From Tanypteryx hageni (Eukaryota; Arthropoda; Insecta; Odonata; Petaluridae), in NCBI GenBank assembly GCA_028673005.1, contig CM054113.1, positions 72,984,500 to 73,048,499 of the forward strand: 64,000 bases of DNA, given 5' to 3'. The notes under the pieces are model-generated. The model was not told the DNA's origin. It did not search any database and saw nothing but the letters and a program-made list of their open reading frames with translations. Made by a program: the position numbers and the translations under genes. This document shows positions 1 to 11,131 of the stretch, piece by piece; the first letter of the stretch is position 1; each line of letters starts with the position of its first letter.

Positions 1-2290
1 TTCTGCTCCATTTCTCTATTCCTCACTACAATAATTCCTCCTCTCTCCATTTCTCTCGCTTTCTTTGTCTCCCCCTTTCTTACCTCCTCCCCGTTTAACT
101 TCTTTCCTTCTTTTTCCCTTATCTCTCCAGCCTGGTCCTCCCATTCTTCTCCTCTCCTAATACTTGTTATCTCTCACGTCTCACTCATCTTACTTATTAT
201 CTTTTATAATTTTCCCATTATTATTCGTCCCTATTCTTTACTCCCTCTACCACTTCCACTTTCGATTTACTTATACATGCCCCTCACATCTTGTTCTTCC
301 TCATTTCTAACTTTCTCATTCGAGGCGAGAGGTAATGCGGAGAATGAAAAAATAAAACACTCGATCGTGCTTACTCACCACGAGCACGCTCGGTGTACTT
401 CAAAATAAAAAATATAATCTTTTCCACTCGCGCATCTATTCGCGTGTCAGTATGCGTACGAACGTGCAACCGCCTCTGTGTCTGAGGGGTGCCGAAATCC
501 TCCGAGGTTAGCAAAAATAAAAGATATAGGTGGTGAAGAGAGTAGGAGGTTATGGGAGATTCGTTTTTTTAGGGAGGAGTCCCAGACGTTAGATACAAGG
601 GTCGTAAAGTAAAAAAAAAAGTTTTATATTTTTTTCAGCTGTGAAAATGTCACCCGATGACACAGGTGGCGCGAGAGTAGAATGGCAATGTATTAGGTTA
701 CCTTATTTAGTATGTGATCAGCGGGGAGGAACGGCGGGGAAGACCCCCTCTGGCGACTGTCGGTGTCCGCGGGGGAGTAAAAGAGATGGTGTATTCCCGA
801 GAAGAAGCCGGCTGGATAAAAATTGAATAAGGTTCCGAAGAGATTGAAGATTTTTTCCCACCTTTTTGAATCGTCTCCGATTTTTTACTCCGCTCCGTCC
901 ATCTCTCTTTACCATAAACGGTACAACACGACCAACTCCCATTCTTTTCGGACCTACGTTGAACATTTTGAATGCGCTAAAGTTGGCTGTCGCTTACTTC
1001 TCTTTAGGGAATGGAAACAGAAGAGATAATTCATGTTTAAGACCAACTAACTCGATATACATTGCCCTCGGTGTTACTTCCATTTGTTAATTTAGACTCC
1101 GCTCGAAAAAATAAAGCAAACCCGTTATTGATGATATTCAGGCGTCCGCGAAAATAATTTCGCCGTAACCGTATATCACTATGTCCGCCAGTTAATCACC
1201 ATTCCTTTATTATGAGAACGACGAATATCAAATTGTTCATTTTTTTATGTTTAAATTGTGTAAGTACATTGGAAAAATATTTTATCATTCATGGACGAAA
1301 AAAAACGACACTTCAAATTTGCGCGAACGTATGCCACCATAAGGTTTAACATGCAATTAAGACAGTCGTCATCAACGATAATCACAGGACTTTAAGGTGC
1401 CTGAAAAATAAAATGTGAATTATTATCTTATTTAAAAATGATAGGTTTATTTTTACTTCTCCATAATTACGTTTTTCGGATTCTTTTTTATAAAGTTTCA
1501 ATTTTTACACCTAGCGCTTATTAACTAGTCAGCTATTAATTTTATTTGTATCTGATTGCGTTAAATGAAATATGAAAAAGGCCGAAACTCCGACGTTTAC
1601 ACACACTCGCCAATATTGCGAATGCATTGCGTGGCAGTCAAATTTCTCACATGCAGAGCAAATATATTTACTCATGTATCACAAACATATAAATGTAAAA
1701 TATTATTACCTAGATTTATATCAGCGAATAATATTCTATAAAGATAAAATAATATAGCATTTAAATATTGCAAATGTAGAGAATCTATGTACCACCCACG
1801 CTATATTTAATACGCAGGTGGACAAGCGAAATTAACACAAACTGCCTAAAAACTTATGCCTTAAAAATTCTTATTTTCGGCGCTTGATTCACGAGACATA
1901 TTATTTCCGAAGTAGACGACACGCGAGGCGAAGAAAATAATAAAAATAAATGAATTACGAAAACATGACTCAAAACCATCTAATTTTCGCCCCCTCTGGT
2001 AATACTCCGTGCTATCTTTATGATTGGTGGGACGATTTCTCTTAGGGTCTTACGCACCCTACGACTGCTCGATGTTTTAAGCCGTCTGATCCCCACCTTT
2101 TCACCACCATTTCTTCCGCCACTTAATCATGCAAGCTACGAAGAGGCTCAGAGCACGAAAAAACTCAGTGTTGTCCAATGCCGTGCGTTTCAACATTGCC
2201 ATCCCACTATCCTTTTCGTGCCTCAAGGCCAAATCTACTTCGAGTACTTCGTTATCTGAGCTAATTTATCGCGTCTCATAATTAATACAG
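1..2290. other. Intergenic; CT-rich at start, then AT-rich
   Basis: Bases 1-320 are a pyrimidine-rich tract. A possible splice acceptor (poly-T then cag at about 637) precedes a 61-codon ORF at 641-826 without recognisable domain. The rest is AT-rich with no supportable gene. Confidence 0.6.
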
Positions 2291-2293
2291 AGC

Positions 2294-2295
<2 letters not shown>

Positions 2296-2342
<47 letters not shown>
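2296..2342. repeat. (TA)n microsatellite with palindromic flanks
   Basis: About 46 bp of alternating AT bounded by gcatta on the left and taatgc on the right, so the whole tract is one continuous palindrome. Confidence 0.95.
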
Positions 2343-2343
<1 letters not shown>

Positions 2344-2868
2344 GCAGCGGCTAATGTTATTTGTTTTTAAAAATCAACTAAGTACCTATTTTTAATAAGA
2401 TGAAAAATGTAATGGTTTAGTAGGTTTAGTCGTCTGATCAGCAGCACGGGCATTAATAAACTTTATGAATATATTTTACTGTATTAAATTCCAGGGGCTT
2501 ATTCACGCATTTATACGACTATAATTCTCTGACAAGGAGAATATTATCATACTTATTTCATTAAATTTTGACCTTTTATTAATTTAAATACTAACATATA
2601 AAAGATATCCGACCATCTGAACTAAGTAAAGAAAGTTCTTTGTAAACAAAAAAGAACGATAATAATTGTAAATCCACTTGTCAAGTCAAACTAATTAATT
2701 ATAAGTCAATTCTATTTACTACATTACTTATTGCTGGCTACTTAGTGCAGCGTTGCTTGCAGCATCAATAAGATATGTGCTTACTTCCACCCGGAATGGT
2801 AAATTAATGTAATGGGTGGGTTTATTTTTATAAATGTATTCCAAAATACTACAGAACTTTTCAAATAT

Positions 2869-3460
2869 CTCCGACGGTCCCGCATTTAAGGTTATACCAG
2901 TTTCATGTTCGGACCTGAGATGGCAGTAATAGAAAGATCCACGACATAAATATTTTCTATCAAAATTTTCTGTTCAAATTGTTTTGCGACAAATGCTGCT
3001 ATTAGATATTCGTACTTTTTTACTTTAATGTTTTTACAACAATGTAATGAAATCAAGAATGTGCATTAGTATATTTTTTTTAAATGCATGTAAAATACTA
3101 CAGTGCCACCAGGTGGATAACACTTAAACCAAAGACTAGTACTTAAACTACCTCCAATATATAGTAGTAACTCAACGGGAAGTCACCTTTCTTCCTAAAA
3201 TTTTTAAACTGACCAGTTATTCATTGCACTACCTCTTAGATACCATTGCGCGTAGGCAAGAGGGAATCAGCAGGTCGTAAAAAAAACTTTCTCCGACGGT
3301 TCCGCATTTTAGGTTATATCAGTTCCTTTGACTGCCAAGAGATAGCAATATGGTCAAATTACGCGACAGTTGTATTTTCTATCAAAATCTTCTTTTCAAA
3401 TTAGGTTTTTCAACAATTGCTTTTATTATAGGTACTCGCAATTTTTTAATATTAATGTTT
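2869..3460 (+). repeat. Diverged tandem duplication, period about 422 bp
   Basis: Copy 1 (2869-3040) and copy 2 (3291-3460) share ctccgacggtcccgcattta, ggttataccagtt, agatggcaa, attttctatcaaaat, ttcaaatt and a tact-c-ttttt-aat-ttaatgttt block. The stretch between them (3090-3290) holds aaaatactacag, also present at 2842, so the unit is longer than the conserved part. Confidence 0.75.
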
Positions 3461-5786
3461 TAGGCTATATTTGCAACCAAAAAAATAATTATAAATTTAA
3501 TGAAATTTCAACAACGTAATTAACAGGCCATGGATCAGTGTTGTCCAATAATCATTCGGGGACAAAATATAATGTTAAATTGTCACAGAGCGTTGACCCA
3601 AGACGCTCGCATGTTATAGATGTGAAGTGTCATCGGTGTTTTCTGACACACTGAAAAAACGCACTTAATATATAGATGTTATTAATTTCACTTTTCTAAA
3701 GAATGAAATTTCGTCTACAAAACCGATTCGTAGAAATACGATGAATTTTTCATTAGTCTATTCCAATTTAATTGTGGATGTATTGAAATATTTCATCATA
3801 AATTTAATTATTTGCGATATAGCGTCAAACGAATAAACCATAAAAGTAACATTTCTTAAAAATGTTTGGAAAGCGACTGGCAAATGTAATCTAAAATGAA
3901 CGGTTTAAGTTACATATAATTCTTCATTGTTAAAAAAACTCCAAATTTCACGCCTTTCTGGTAATCTCGTTTTCAGAGAGGCAAAATTTAAATACGCAAT
4001 GCAAGTGATAAAGAGACCACTATGACAAAGCCCATCATCGTCACTGAACACTGATTTACTTTACTATTTTTGCTCACGTACCACCAAAATATCGCGTGCA
4101 AAACGTCGCAGAATTCCTCTCCCGTTTTTTTACCTTCTCAATTTTCCTCTCAGTCACTCCTTAACCACCTTCCCGCCTCACCTTCCCGCTCTTCCCTCTC
4201 TCCAAACTTCCATCCCACCACTCACCCTATCTCCCCTTCAACTTCTCACACCCCTTTCCATCCCACATCCCCATATAATCACGACCTGGACCCCAGCCAT
4301 CATCTGCCCCTCGTATCTCGCCGTTGCTAAAGCTTTCTACCGTATCCCCCCACCCCCCCTATCTCCCTCTCCTCCTCCTACCTGTTATCTCACTCCCTCA
4401 TCCTTTAGCCTCTTGCCCGCTTGCATTCGTCTCTCTCCCCATTCCTCTCCCCTCCCATTTCTTTCTTTTAACTTGGCCTCCGTCTCCCTGACAAGCTGAC
4501 ACCCACCTTTAGAAACTCAACGCACACACAAGCGTTCTTCAACTTCCTATCTTACCCTCTCTCCCCCTTTATATCTCTCTCTCTCTCACCTTCGCCTTTC
4601 CCTTCTCTCCCTTGCCCCCCTCCTACCTTATCTCCATGATATTTAACTGAAGGTGCTCTAGAAATAGGCGCATAATCTCATTTCTGGAAATCGAATTTAA
4701 ACGGAGAGGCTATTTTCACCAGCTCGCATATTCGCGGATCGAGATGCGTGTATTCCTTTTTCCAAGGCCGTACGTTCCCTTGCATAGTATGGCATACGGA
4801 AAGGTAACGAAAAAAGAATAAAATTGAGATCTCCGATATTTTTACTTTTAAGGGTAGACGGATTACCCAGTCTACTTAAATGTGAAATGTATGATAACAA
4901 AAATGTTCTAGTTAAAATTTGGCAAAATGGAGAAAACTTCGTTTATCAAAAATTCGAGTTTAACGTTAAGCATGGGTACGTGTGTATGTTTTAAAAATAT
5001 AATAATGAACGAATTTACGTTGATTCAAATGCATATTTAGCAAAAGTTTACGTGAAGCAGCATAAAAATATTTCAACGTACGATCTAATGGCAATAGTGA
5101 AATCAGTTTTTCAAACAATATATATCGAAAAGAAGAATTAATGAGGTGAGAGTCAAGTGTTTGTAGGACAGATAAACTTACAGTAGGCTCCCTCAATTAA
5201 GCTATCATTATCTTAAACTCTCTCTGAGCCTACAATTTTTGCACTTGCACTGTAATGTTCAATTATGGTTGATTATGTTGCACTTAACCGTTCCAAAACA
5301 TGGCGAATTTGCTTTAAAATTAGTCATTCGATTACAAATATTTCATGAATGCTTTTAAACAATTACGACGTTTTATTTTTTTCCTTTTAACGAGTTTAGC
5401 AAGAGCGCTGGTAAGAGAATTAGTTCAAGCCATAATCCTAAATTTTATAAAATAAAATTTTTAAGCTATGGAATAAAAGCATCATTTCATCGTGTACACG
5501 TATTTTTAACCGCACATCTTTTGCAAAAACGGACACTGTGTCTTTCATTTCATTCCAAAACTTTTTCTACATCATAACAAACATTTCATACTATCATTAA
5601 GCACATTTTAATACTCAACAACTGTATACGAAACTACAACTTCAGGCACAGATATTCTATAAACGTTCAAGGGCTAGACAAAAAAGTAAGACCCCGCGTT
5701 TTCTTCGCGGACAACGAAAGAAATACGATGAACGAAACACGAAATAAAGTAACATACCACTCGCGACTCCTTAGCGTGTGCGTACG
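3461..5786. other. Intergenic with CT-rich tract 4100-4640
   Basis: The ORF at 4070-4330 is a Ser/Pro/His translation of the pyrimidine tract. Remaining sequence is AT-rich and unremarkable. Confidence 0.6.
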
Positions 5787-5840
5787 TATATAAGACGTCC
5801 CGGGGAATCGGTTTGGCGTTGCGGCACACGCACAGTTGGA
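5787..5840 (+). promoter_or_regulatory. TATA-box promoter candidate
   Basis: TATATAAG at 5787-5794 sits in a GC-richer stretch (gacgtcccggggaatcgg). A start about 30 bases on would fall near 5818; a weak initiator-like cacagttg lies at 5831-5838, a little too far. Downstream is a purine-rich, leader-like sequence with gaagaagaagaag and a first ATG at 5930. That ORF enters CT-rich DNA and matches nothing known, so no gene is called. Confidence 0.35.
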
Positions 5841-8689
5841 ACAAGGAGCAGAAGAAGAAGAAGATATCGGATCCGTTGTCTTCGCATTTCTAATTAAGAG
5901 CCTCGCAAAGCTTACGTGATCAACTTGAAATGGTCACGGTCACAGGGGGCGAAGAACTAGTCTCGGGTTTTCTTTTCAACCTCCTCCCACCAGCCTCCCT
6001 CTCTTCCAGAAGAAGCCAGGTGGACTATCCTCTTCCTCCTCCTCGCTCCCTCTCTTCTCCCACCCTTCCTTCCCTTTTCCCGGGTAAGAGAGCGCGTGCC
6101 ACACGGAGCGGTTTGTCACGACTCTCTCGGACGAAGATAGGGGATGGGCGCGGACAGCTGCCGGGAAGGAGAGACGGGTAAGAGACGAACAAAATTTTGA
6201 AATAAAAAGTGCGGAGGAGGGGTTAGAGAAAGGAGACGGGCGGGAGGAAGAGATCGGGAAGATGATGCTGGAATAAAGGTGCATGTGTGACGTCTTTTGC
6301 CTCTCCCTCTTTCTCTCCCTTCCCCTCTCATCCAGTGGCACAGCCAAGTAACGCAAAACTTGGCCTTAGTCTCCCAGCGACGTCCACCTTGACAAATGCG
6401 TCGGTTGGAGGAAACAGCCAGGAGTCGTCAAAAATGTTCAAACCGCCCCCAACGGCTTCTCTATCTTGCTCTATCTCCCTGCCTACCATCGTATCTCCAC
6501 CATCCCATCCTCTGCTCCCCCCTTGATTCCCTCTTTCGCTGGGTATCGGGAGGGATGGGTTCGGACGCGTCTCCACACCTACGCGGGCTTCGCTCCGCTG
6601 TCTCCTTGGTAAGTTTCCGTCGTATGTGTCAGACTCGCTCCCCATACCCTTGACCATCCCATTGCTGCTCCTGCACTCGCGCGCACTCAACACGTGCCTA
6701 AATGCCTTTTAATACACTTTTAATAAGGGTGTCTGCGCAAGCTCGGAATATTATTTTCAAAGATGTCTTAGTCTGTCTGGCAGGCTCATTTCTCCAAGTG
6801 GTAAAAGACGGATCTTTCCCAAGGGGTGTGGAGAGGACGAAAGCGGGGAACATTTATGATACATTGCGCCTAGGATAGAGTAGCTATGGGAAAACATTTC
6901 TGTCAAAACGAAATGGCGTGAATTAAGAATTAAAATATAATCTTTTATAATTAAACTAAAAATAAGCTCTCTAATTAAGATCACATTTAAAAAATTTACC
7001 TTAAGCTTTGCTGGTAATACAAAATTTTACCAACTTAGTCAATTAGAAGAAAGTAAGTTTGATCGAGTTAAGCTATAAGCCCTATTGGAAGCATCCCTTA
7101 AGAATGTCATTATATTTTTGTATACTAAATATTATGCTAACTTTTTAATTTGCCAAATAAAATGTACATTTCGTCGCAGAATAGTACTTCTCTAGGTATA
7201 TAAATAAATGTTTACGAGATCTAGTTCAACTTCTTTCAACACTTTAATCACAATAGAATTTAGTTTAAATATTCTACAATGGCTAGATTGTAATTTACTA
7301 ACAGCAGGAAATTACTGATTACGGAATGGTCATAAACGAAAAAGCACCACAAAATAACAAATCATAAAAAAATTTAAGCTTAAATGAAATTTGACTTAAC
7401 TAATTTATCGTACTAAAAAAATAGTTTTCTCAATAACTGTAAAGAGGGATCCGTCACCAGATACGATTCACTGACAACAAATTATAAAAAATTAATCAAT
7501 TGTATGATTAATTTTTCCTAGAAGAAACCTCTTTAATATATGGAAAAAGGGAAAATGATTATGAATTTTTAAAGGCGTGAATTCAAGGGGAAAACGAATT
7601 TTAATGAGCGTCGGATTGGAGAGCGGGTGGGTGACAGGTGTCTTGCAAATGTCGTATGAAACAACTGGGACTGGATCATAATCACCAAAGCGCATTGGGC
7701 AACGGCATCTGACATTTAGTGCATTGCGAAATAGAAAATAGATTTTATGGCTTTCTCGTTTTTTACGAAGGCTAAACATTTGATCGCCGGTGAAAATATC
7801 ACGAGCGCTTTAACAAAAGTTTATTGGTCTTAAAAACAATCGAAACGCGCCACAGCTACAGAAATGCTCACTAAAAATATCCTGAAAGATGCAATATTTT
7901 ATACTTTTGTGCGAGATTTCTAAGAGTGAAATGCCGTTGGTCGCGTAGGGAGACATACTTTCGAATGAAATAAGTTTTCGTCGGAAAGGTTCAGAGATAA
8001 GAGAAATGGCCGCAAGAGAAATATTTTAGAGCCGTTATTTACGATTAGCATACATTTGTATTCTTGAATACATGCGTGAAATACGTCGGAGAAGTGAGTG
8101 TTGCTGGAGTTGGTCTATTATTATTGTATAAAATTTTATAAACCTAATGAAAAGCCCAACGAAGACCTATATATAAACAGAAATCTACTCTTTTCTATAT
8201 TTTCCTCATACTCTCTAATGTTTCAAGACATTACAGCATTTGATTCAAACGAAAAAGTTAAATAAGACAATTTTATTTCGCGCCCTTTACTATTCGCTTC
8301 ATTCTATTTACGTTTTTTGATATATCAGATAAGACAATGTAATACAAGCTGTTTTTGCTAACGATTTTAATCATATATATTTCATATATTTTATATATCC
8401 AACCATAAGATTATTTGCGAAAACAAAAGTTCCTCATTCCAATTTATTTATTATTCAATTTAGATTAGAAAACTAACGTTTGGAAATATTTTTGATACTT
8501 TAGCAGACGTCCGTGAGTTTCCACGTGGTGAAAAAAATGTTTCGCGAAGATGTTTGGCGAAGTCTTATTTCGCGAGAACCATTTCTGCATACGAGATTGA
8601 CAAGGAGATAGATCAAATAGATGTGCAAAATTTTTCGTAAAAATGGCAATTGGAATAAAACAGGAATGTGGTTAAAATGACTATATACA
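5841..8689. other. Intergenic, low-complexity then AT-rich
   Basis: CT-rich at 5970-6090, GA-rich at 6170-6260, CT-rich at 6290-6340, then AT-rich DNA to 8689. Overlapping ORFs on both strands at 5930-6693 are low-complexity translations. Confidence 0.55.
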
Positions 8690-8765
8690 TAGAAAGATCC
8701 CGATTAACCGAATATCGAATTACTGGAATTTCGATTTACTCGAATTTTTTAAAATTTGAACTTGA
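8690..8765. repeat. pogo-like cgattaaccgaat motif patch
   Basis: The motif run cccgattaaccgaatatcg, then ggaatttcgatttactcgaa, is the degenerate repeated style seen in pogo-type element ends. Similar patches occur at 11040-11130 and 17232-17285. No inverted partner is clear. Confidence 0.3.
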
Positions 8766-9050
8766 AAGCTTTTGTACAGCATTATATACGTACATATGCA
8801 CGTTACTTGTTCTATGCCTAATAAAGGTCTTAATACGCAGTCATATTTGACGGGTAATTACGCTTGTAGTTAGTTCATATTAATGGAAATGCTTCCGGTA
8901 CGTATGTGCCCAAACTAAACAAGATTGGAAAGGTGTACTCAATGTCGGAGTACACAGTTTCCAAATGCGTTCTTTGAGATTTCACAATGTTCTCAATGTT
9001 TTTCGCTAGGATGAGAATTTAACGAGAAGCAAGCAAGGTACGTTGCATAT

Positions 9051-9790
9051 ATGTAGGTCTTCATGTAAAGCAGTCGTAATTATTCTCCGATTTTAACCAA
9101 AATTGGAATTGGTGAATTGATTTTAACAAAACTCCCCAATACCAAATTTCATTACAATACTTCAAGCGGTTTCCGAGTTGAAACAAAGGAACAATGTAAA
9201 CTACATGTAAAGTGGTCGTCATTGTTGCCCGATTTTAACTAGACTTATAATCGGTCGACCAATTTTAGTAAAACTTCCCAATACGAAATTTTATTAAAAC
9301 ACGTCAAGCGGTTCAAGAGTTGAAGCAGGAACATTGTAAACTACATGTAGGTCTTCATATAAAGTGATCGTCATTTTTACCCGATTTTAACCAAAATTGG
9401 AATAGGTCAATTAATTTTAGCACAACTTCCCAATACCAAATTTCATCGAAATACATCCAGCGGTTCCCAAGTTGAAACAAAGGAACATTGTAAACTACAT
9501 GTATGTCTTCATGTAAAGTAGTCATCATTGTTGTCCGATATTAACCAAAATTGGAATCAGTCGACCAATTTTAGCAAAACTCCCTAATACCAAATTTCAT
9601 CAAAATACATCTAGCGGTTCTCGAGTTGAAACAGGAACATTGTCAACTATTTGTAGGTCATGTAAAGTGGTCGTAATTTTTGTCCGATTTTGACCAAATT
9701 TTAATTAGATAGACTAATTTTAGCAAAACACTCCAATACCTAATTGTACCATAATACGTACAGCGGTATCTGAGTTTTAAGATGCGGACG
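9051..9790 (+). repeat. Tandem array, five diverged units of about 150 bp
   Basis: Unit starts are marked by atgtaggtcttcatgtaaag-like sequence at about 9051, 9204, 9344, 9499 and 9650. Each unit continues with cgattttaaccaaaattgga, then caataccaaatttcatc, then agcggttcccgagttgaaac and ggaacattgtaaactac. The last unit runs out into gatgcggacggacggaaacg. Units differ at many positions and one lacks the first bases, so the array is old. No coding potential. The wording of the motif (caaatttcat, agcggtt, gagtt) is common in arthropod interspersed repeats. Confidence 0.9.
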
Positions 9791-9951
9791 GACGGAAACG
9801 ACCTCCTCTATATGTGTTCACTTCGTACAAAAAGCGCATAATAACACTTGATGTTTTTATGTATAGCACAGCTATTCCTCAACAGTGGGAATAGAGCTTG
9901 AGCAATGTATATTGCACCGATATTTTTACTTTCTTAACATTTAGTTATTAT

Positions 9952-10090
9952 TTTCTCCATACGTAGTATAAGGGAAAGTATTGTTTTCATGAAAAAAATC
10001 GATTTCTAGATTTCAACGGAAATACACGTTTTGAGGTCTCCTGAACACATTTTCACCATTTTCTCGATTATGTCTGTGTGTGTGATAGCT
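9952..10090 (+). repeat. Dispersed repeat, copy 1
   Basis: Shares with 21366-21510 the ordered blocks tacgtagtat, gaaagtattgt, gaaaaaaatcga, ggaaatacacgtttt, aggt and a terminal gtctgtgtgtgtg. This copy follows the 150-bp array directly and precedes the 380-bp tandem repeat. Confidence 0.75.
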
Positions 10091-10261
10091 TTTCGTGGGT
10101 GCTCTAACTCAAAAACTATTGATCAGGTTAACGCGAAATTTTATATTTAACATTTTTATAAAAGTCATAAGAACTGATTAGATTTTGGTAAAAATTGTTC
10201 AACGGAAGTGGTTGTTTACTTTTGTCACATCATTATTTTGAGATATTTGCTTTAATATTTG

Positions 10262-10998
10262 ATATATTCTAAAATATACTGGAATAAAAGTTGTAAGAAA
10301 TTTAATTTTCTACAACCTTTGCTCGAAACATTTTCCCATACAATGTTTAAGACATCTTATATTTTTAGCTTTCACCACCTATCGACAGCTATTGTTAACA
10401 ACTGACGCTTAGTTACGTCTTAGTAACACTCGTTTTTATTTTCTTAATTGTTGGAGCTTTGTGACTATATCCAATATCAGAAGGCTATGGTTTGAGTTTA
10501 TTTCTGTTCTTTGTAGTCTAAAATTTTCTCGCAGTTTCTTAAAATATATTTTTTTATGTAACCTATTTGGTATTTTTAGAATTATTACAGATATGAAGAA
10601 AGCCATGTGGTGGCCACAAGATTTTTTTAAATATTTGATTAATGTAAAAAAATATTGGAATAAATGTTGTAGAAAATCTAATTTTCTACGTTTGTTTGAA
10701 ACATTTTCCCATTCCCCATTTTTAAGAGGTATTTTAAAAACTAATTTTTTTTTGCCACCACCTACCTGCAACTACTGTTAACAATTGACTCTTAGTTACG
10801 TCTTAGTAACGCTCCTTTTTATTATCTTAATTGTTGGAGTTTCGAGGCTATATCCAATATAAGAAGGCTACGGTATGAATCTATTTCTGTTCTTCGTAGT
10901 CTAAATTTTTCTCGCAGTTCCTTAAAATATTTATTATCATGTAACTTATTTTGAATTTTTAGAAATATTACCTATGGAGAAAGTCATGTGGTGGCCAT
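10262..10998 (+). repeat. Two tandem units of about 380 bp
   Basis: Landmarks recur in order with spacings of 376 to 383 bp: ggaataaa at 10281 and 10657, ccacct at 10375 and 10758, catgtggtggcca at 10604 and 10985. Between them run ttagttacgtcttagtaac, gttggag, and ctcgcagtt-ccttaaaatat segments. The opposing ORFs at 10436-10781 fall in this repeat and are not genes. Confidence 0.88.
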
Positions 10999-11035
10999 AT
11001 CAGATTTTTTTCATTTGTGTCCACCATTCCACACT

Positions 11036-11131
11036 TAAATAGGAATATCGACCAACAGGAACATCGATCAACCGGAATATCCGATTAAACGGAAAAGTAT
11101 TCGATCCCGAGACATCCGATAAATAGTTAGT
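11036..11131. repeat. pogo-like ggaatatcgatcaaccgg motif patch
   Basis: Reiterated short units (aggaatatcgaccaa, ggaacatcgatcaa, ggaatatccgattaa, acatccgataa), similar in style to 8690-8765. It lies just after the 380-bp tandem repeat and may mark the end of an old element containing the repeats. Confidence 0.3.

Noticed and set aside
641..826. Possible exon after a poly-T/cag acceptor
   Set aside because: The 61-codon product matches nothing, and no partner exon or donor could be supported.
2166..3549. CAGTGTTGTCCAAT at 2166 and again at 3536, resembling a hAT terminus
   Set aside because: Both copies are in the same orientation and no inverted partner or 8-bp TSD could be found.
10436..10781. 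Two opposing ORFs of 106 and 111 codons over the same bases
   Set aside because: They lie within a non-coding tandem repeat of about 380 bp; neither is conserved in the second unit.
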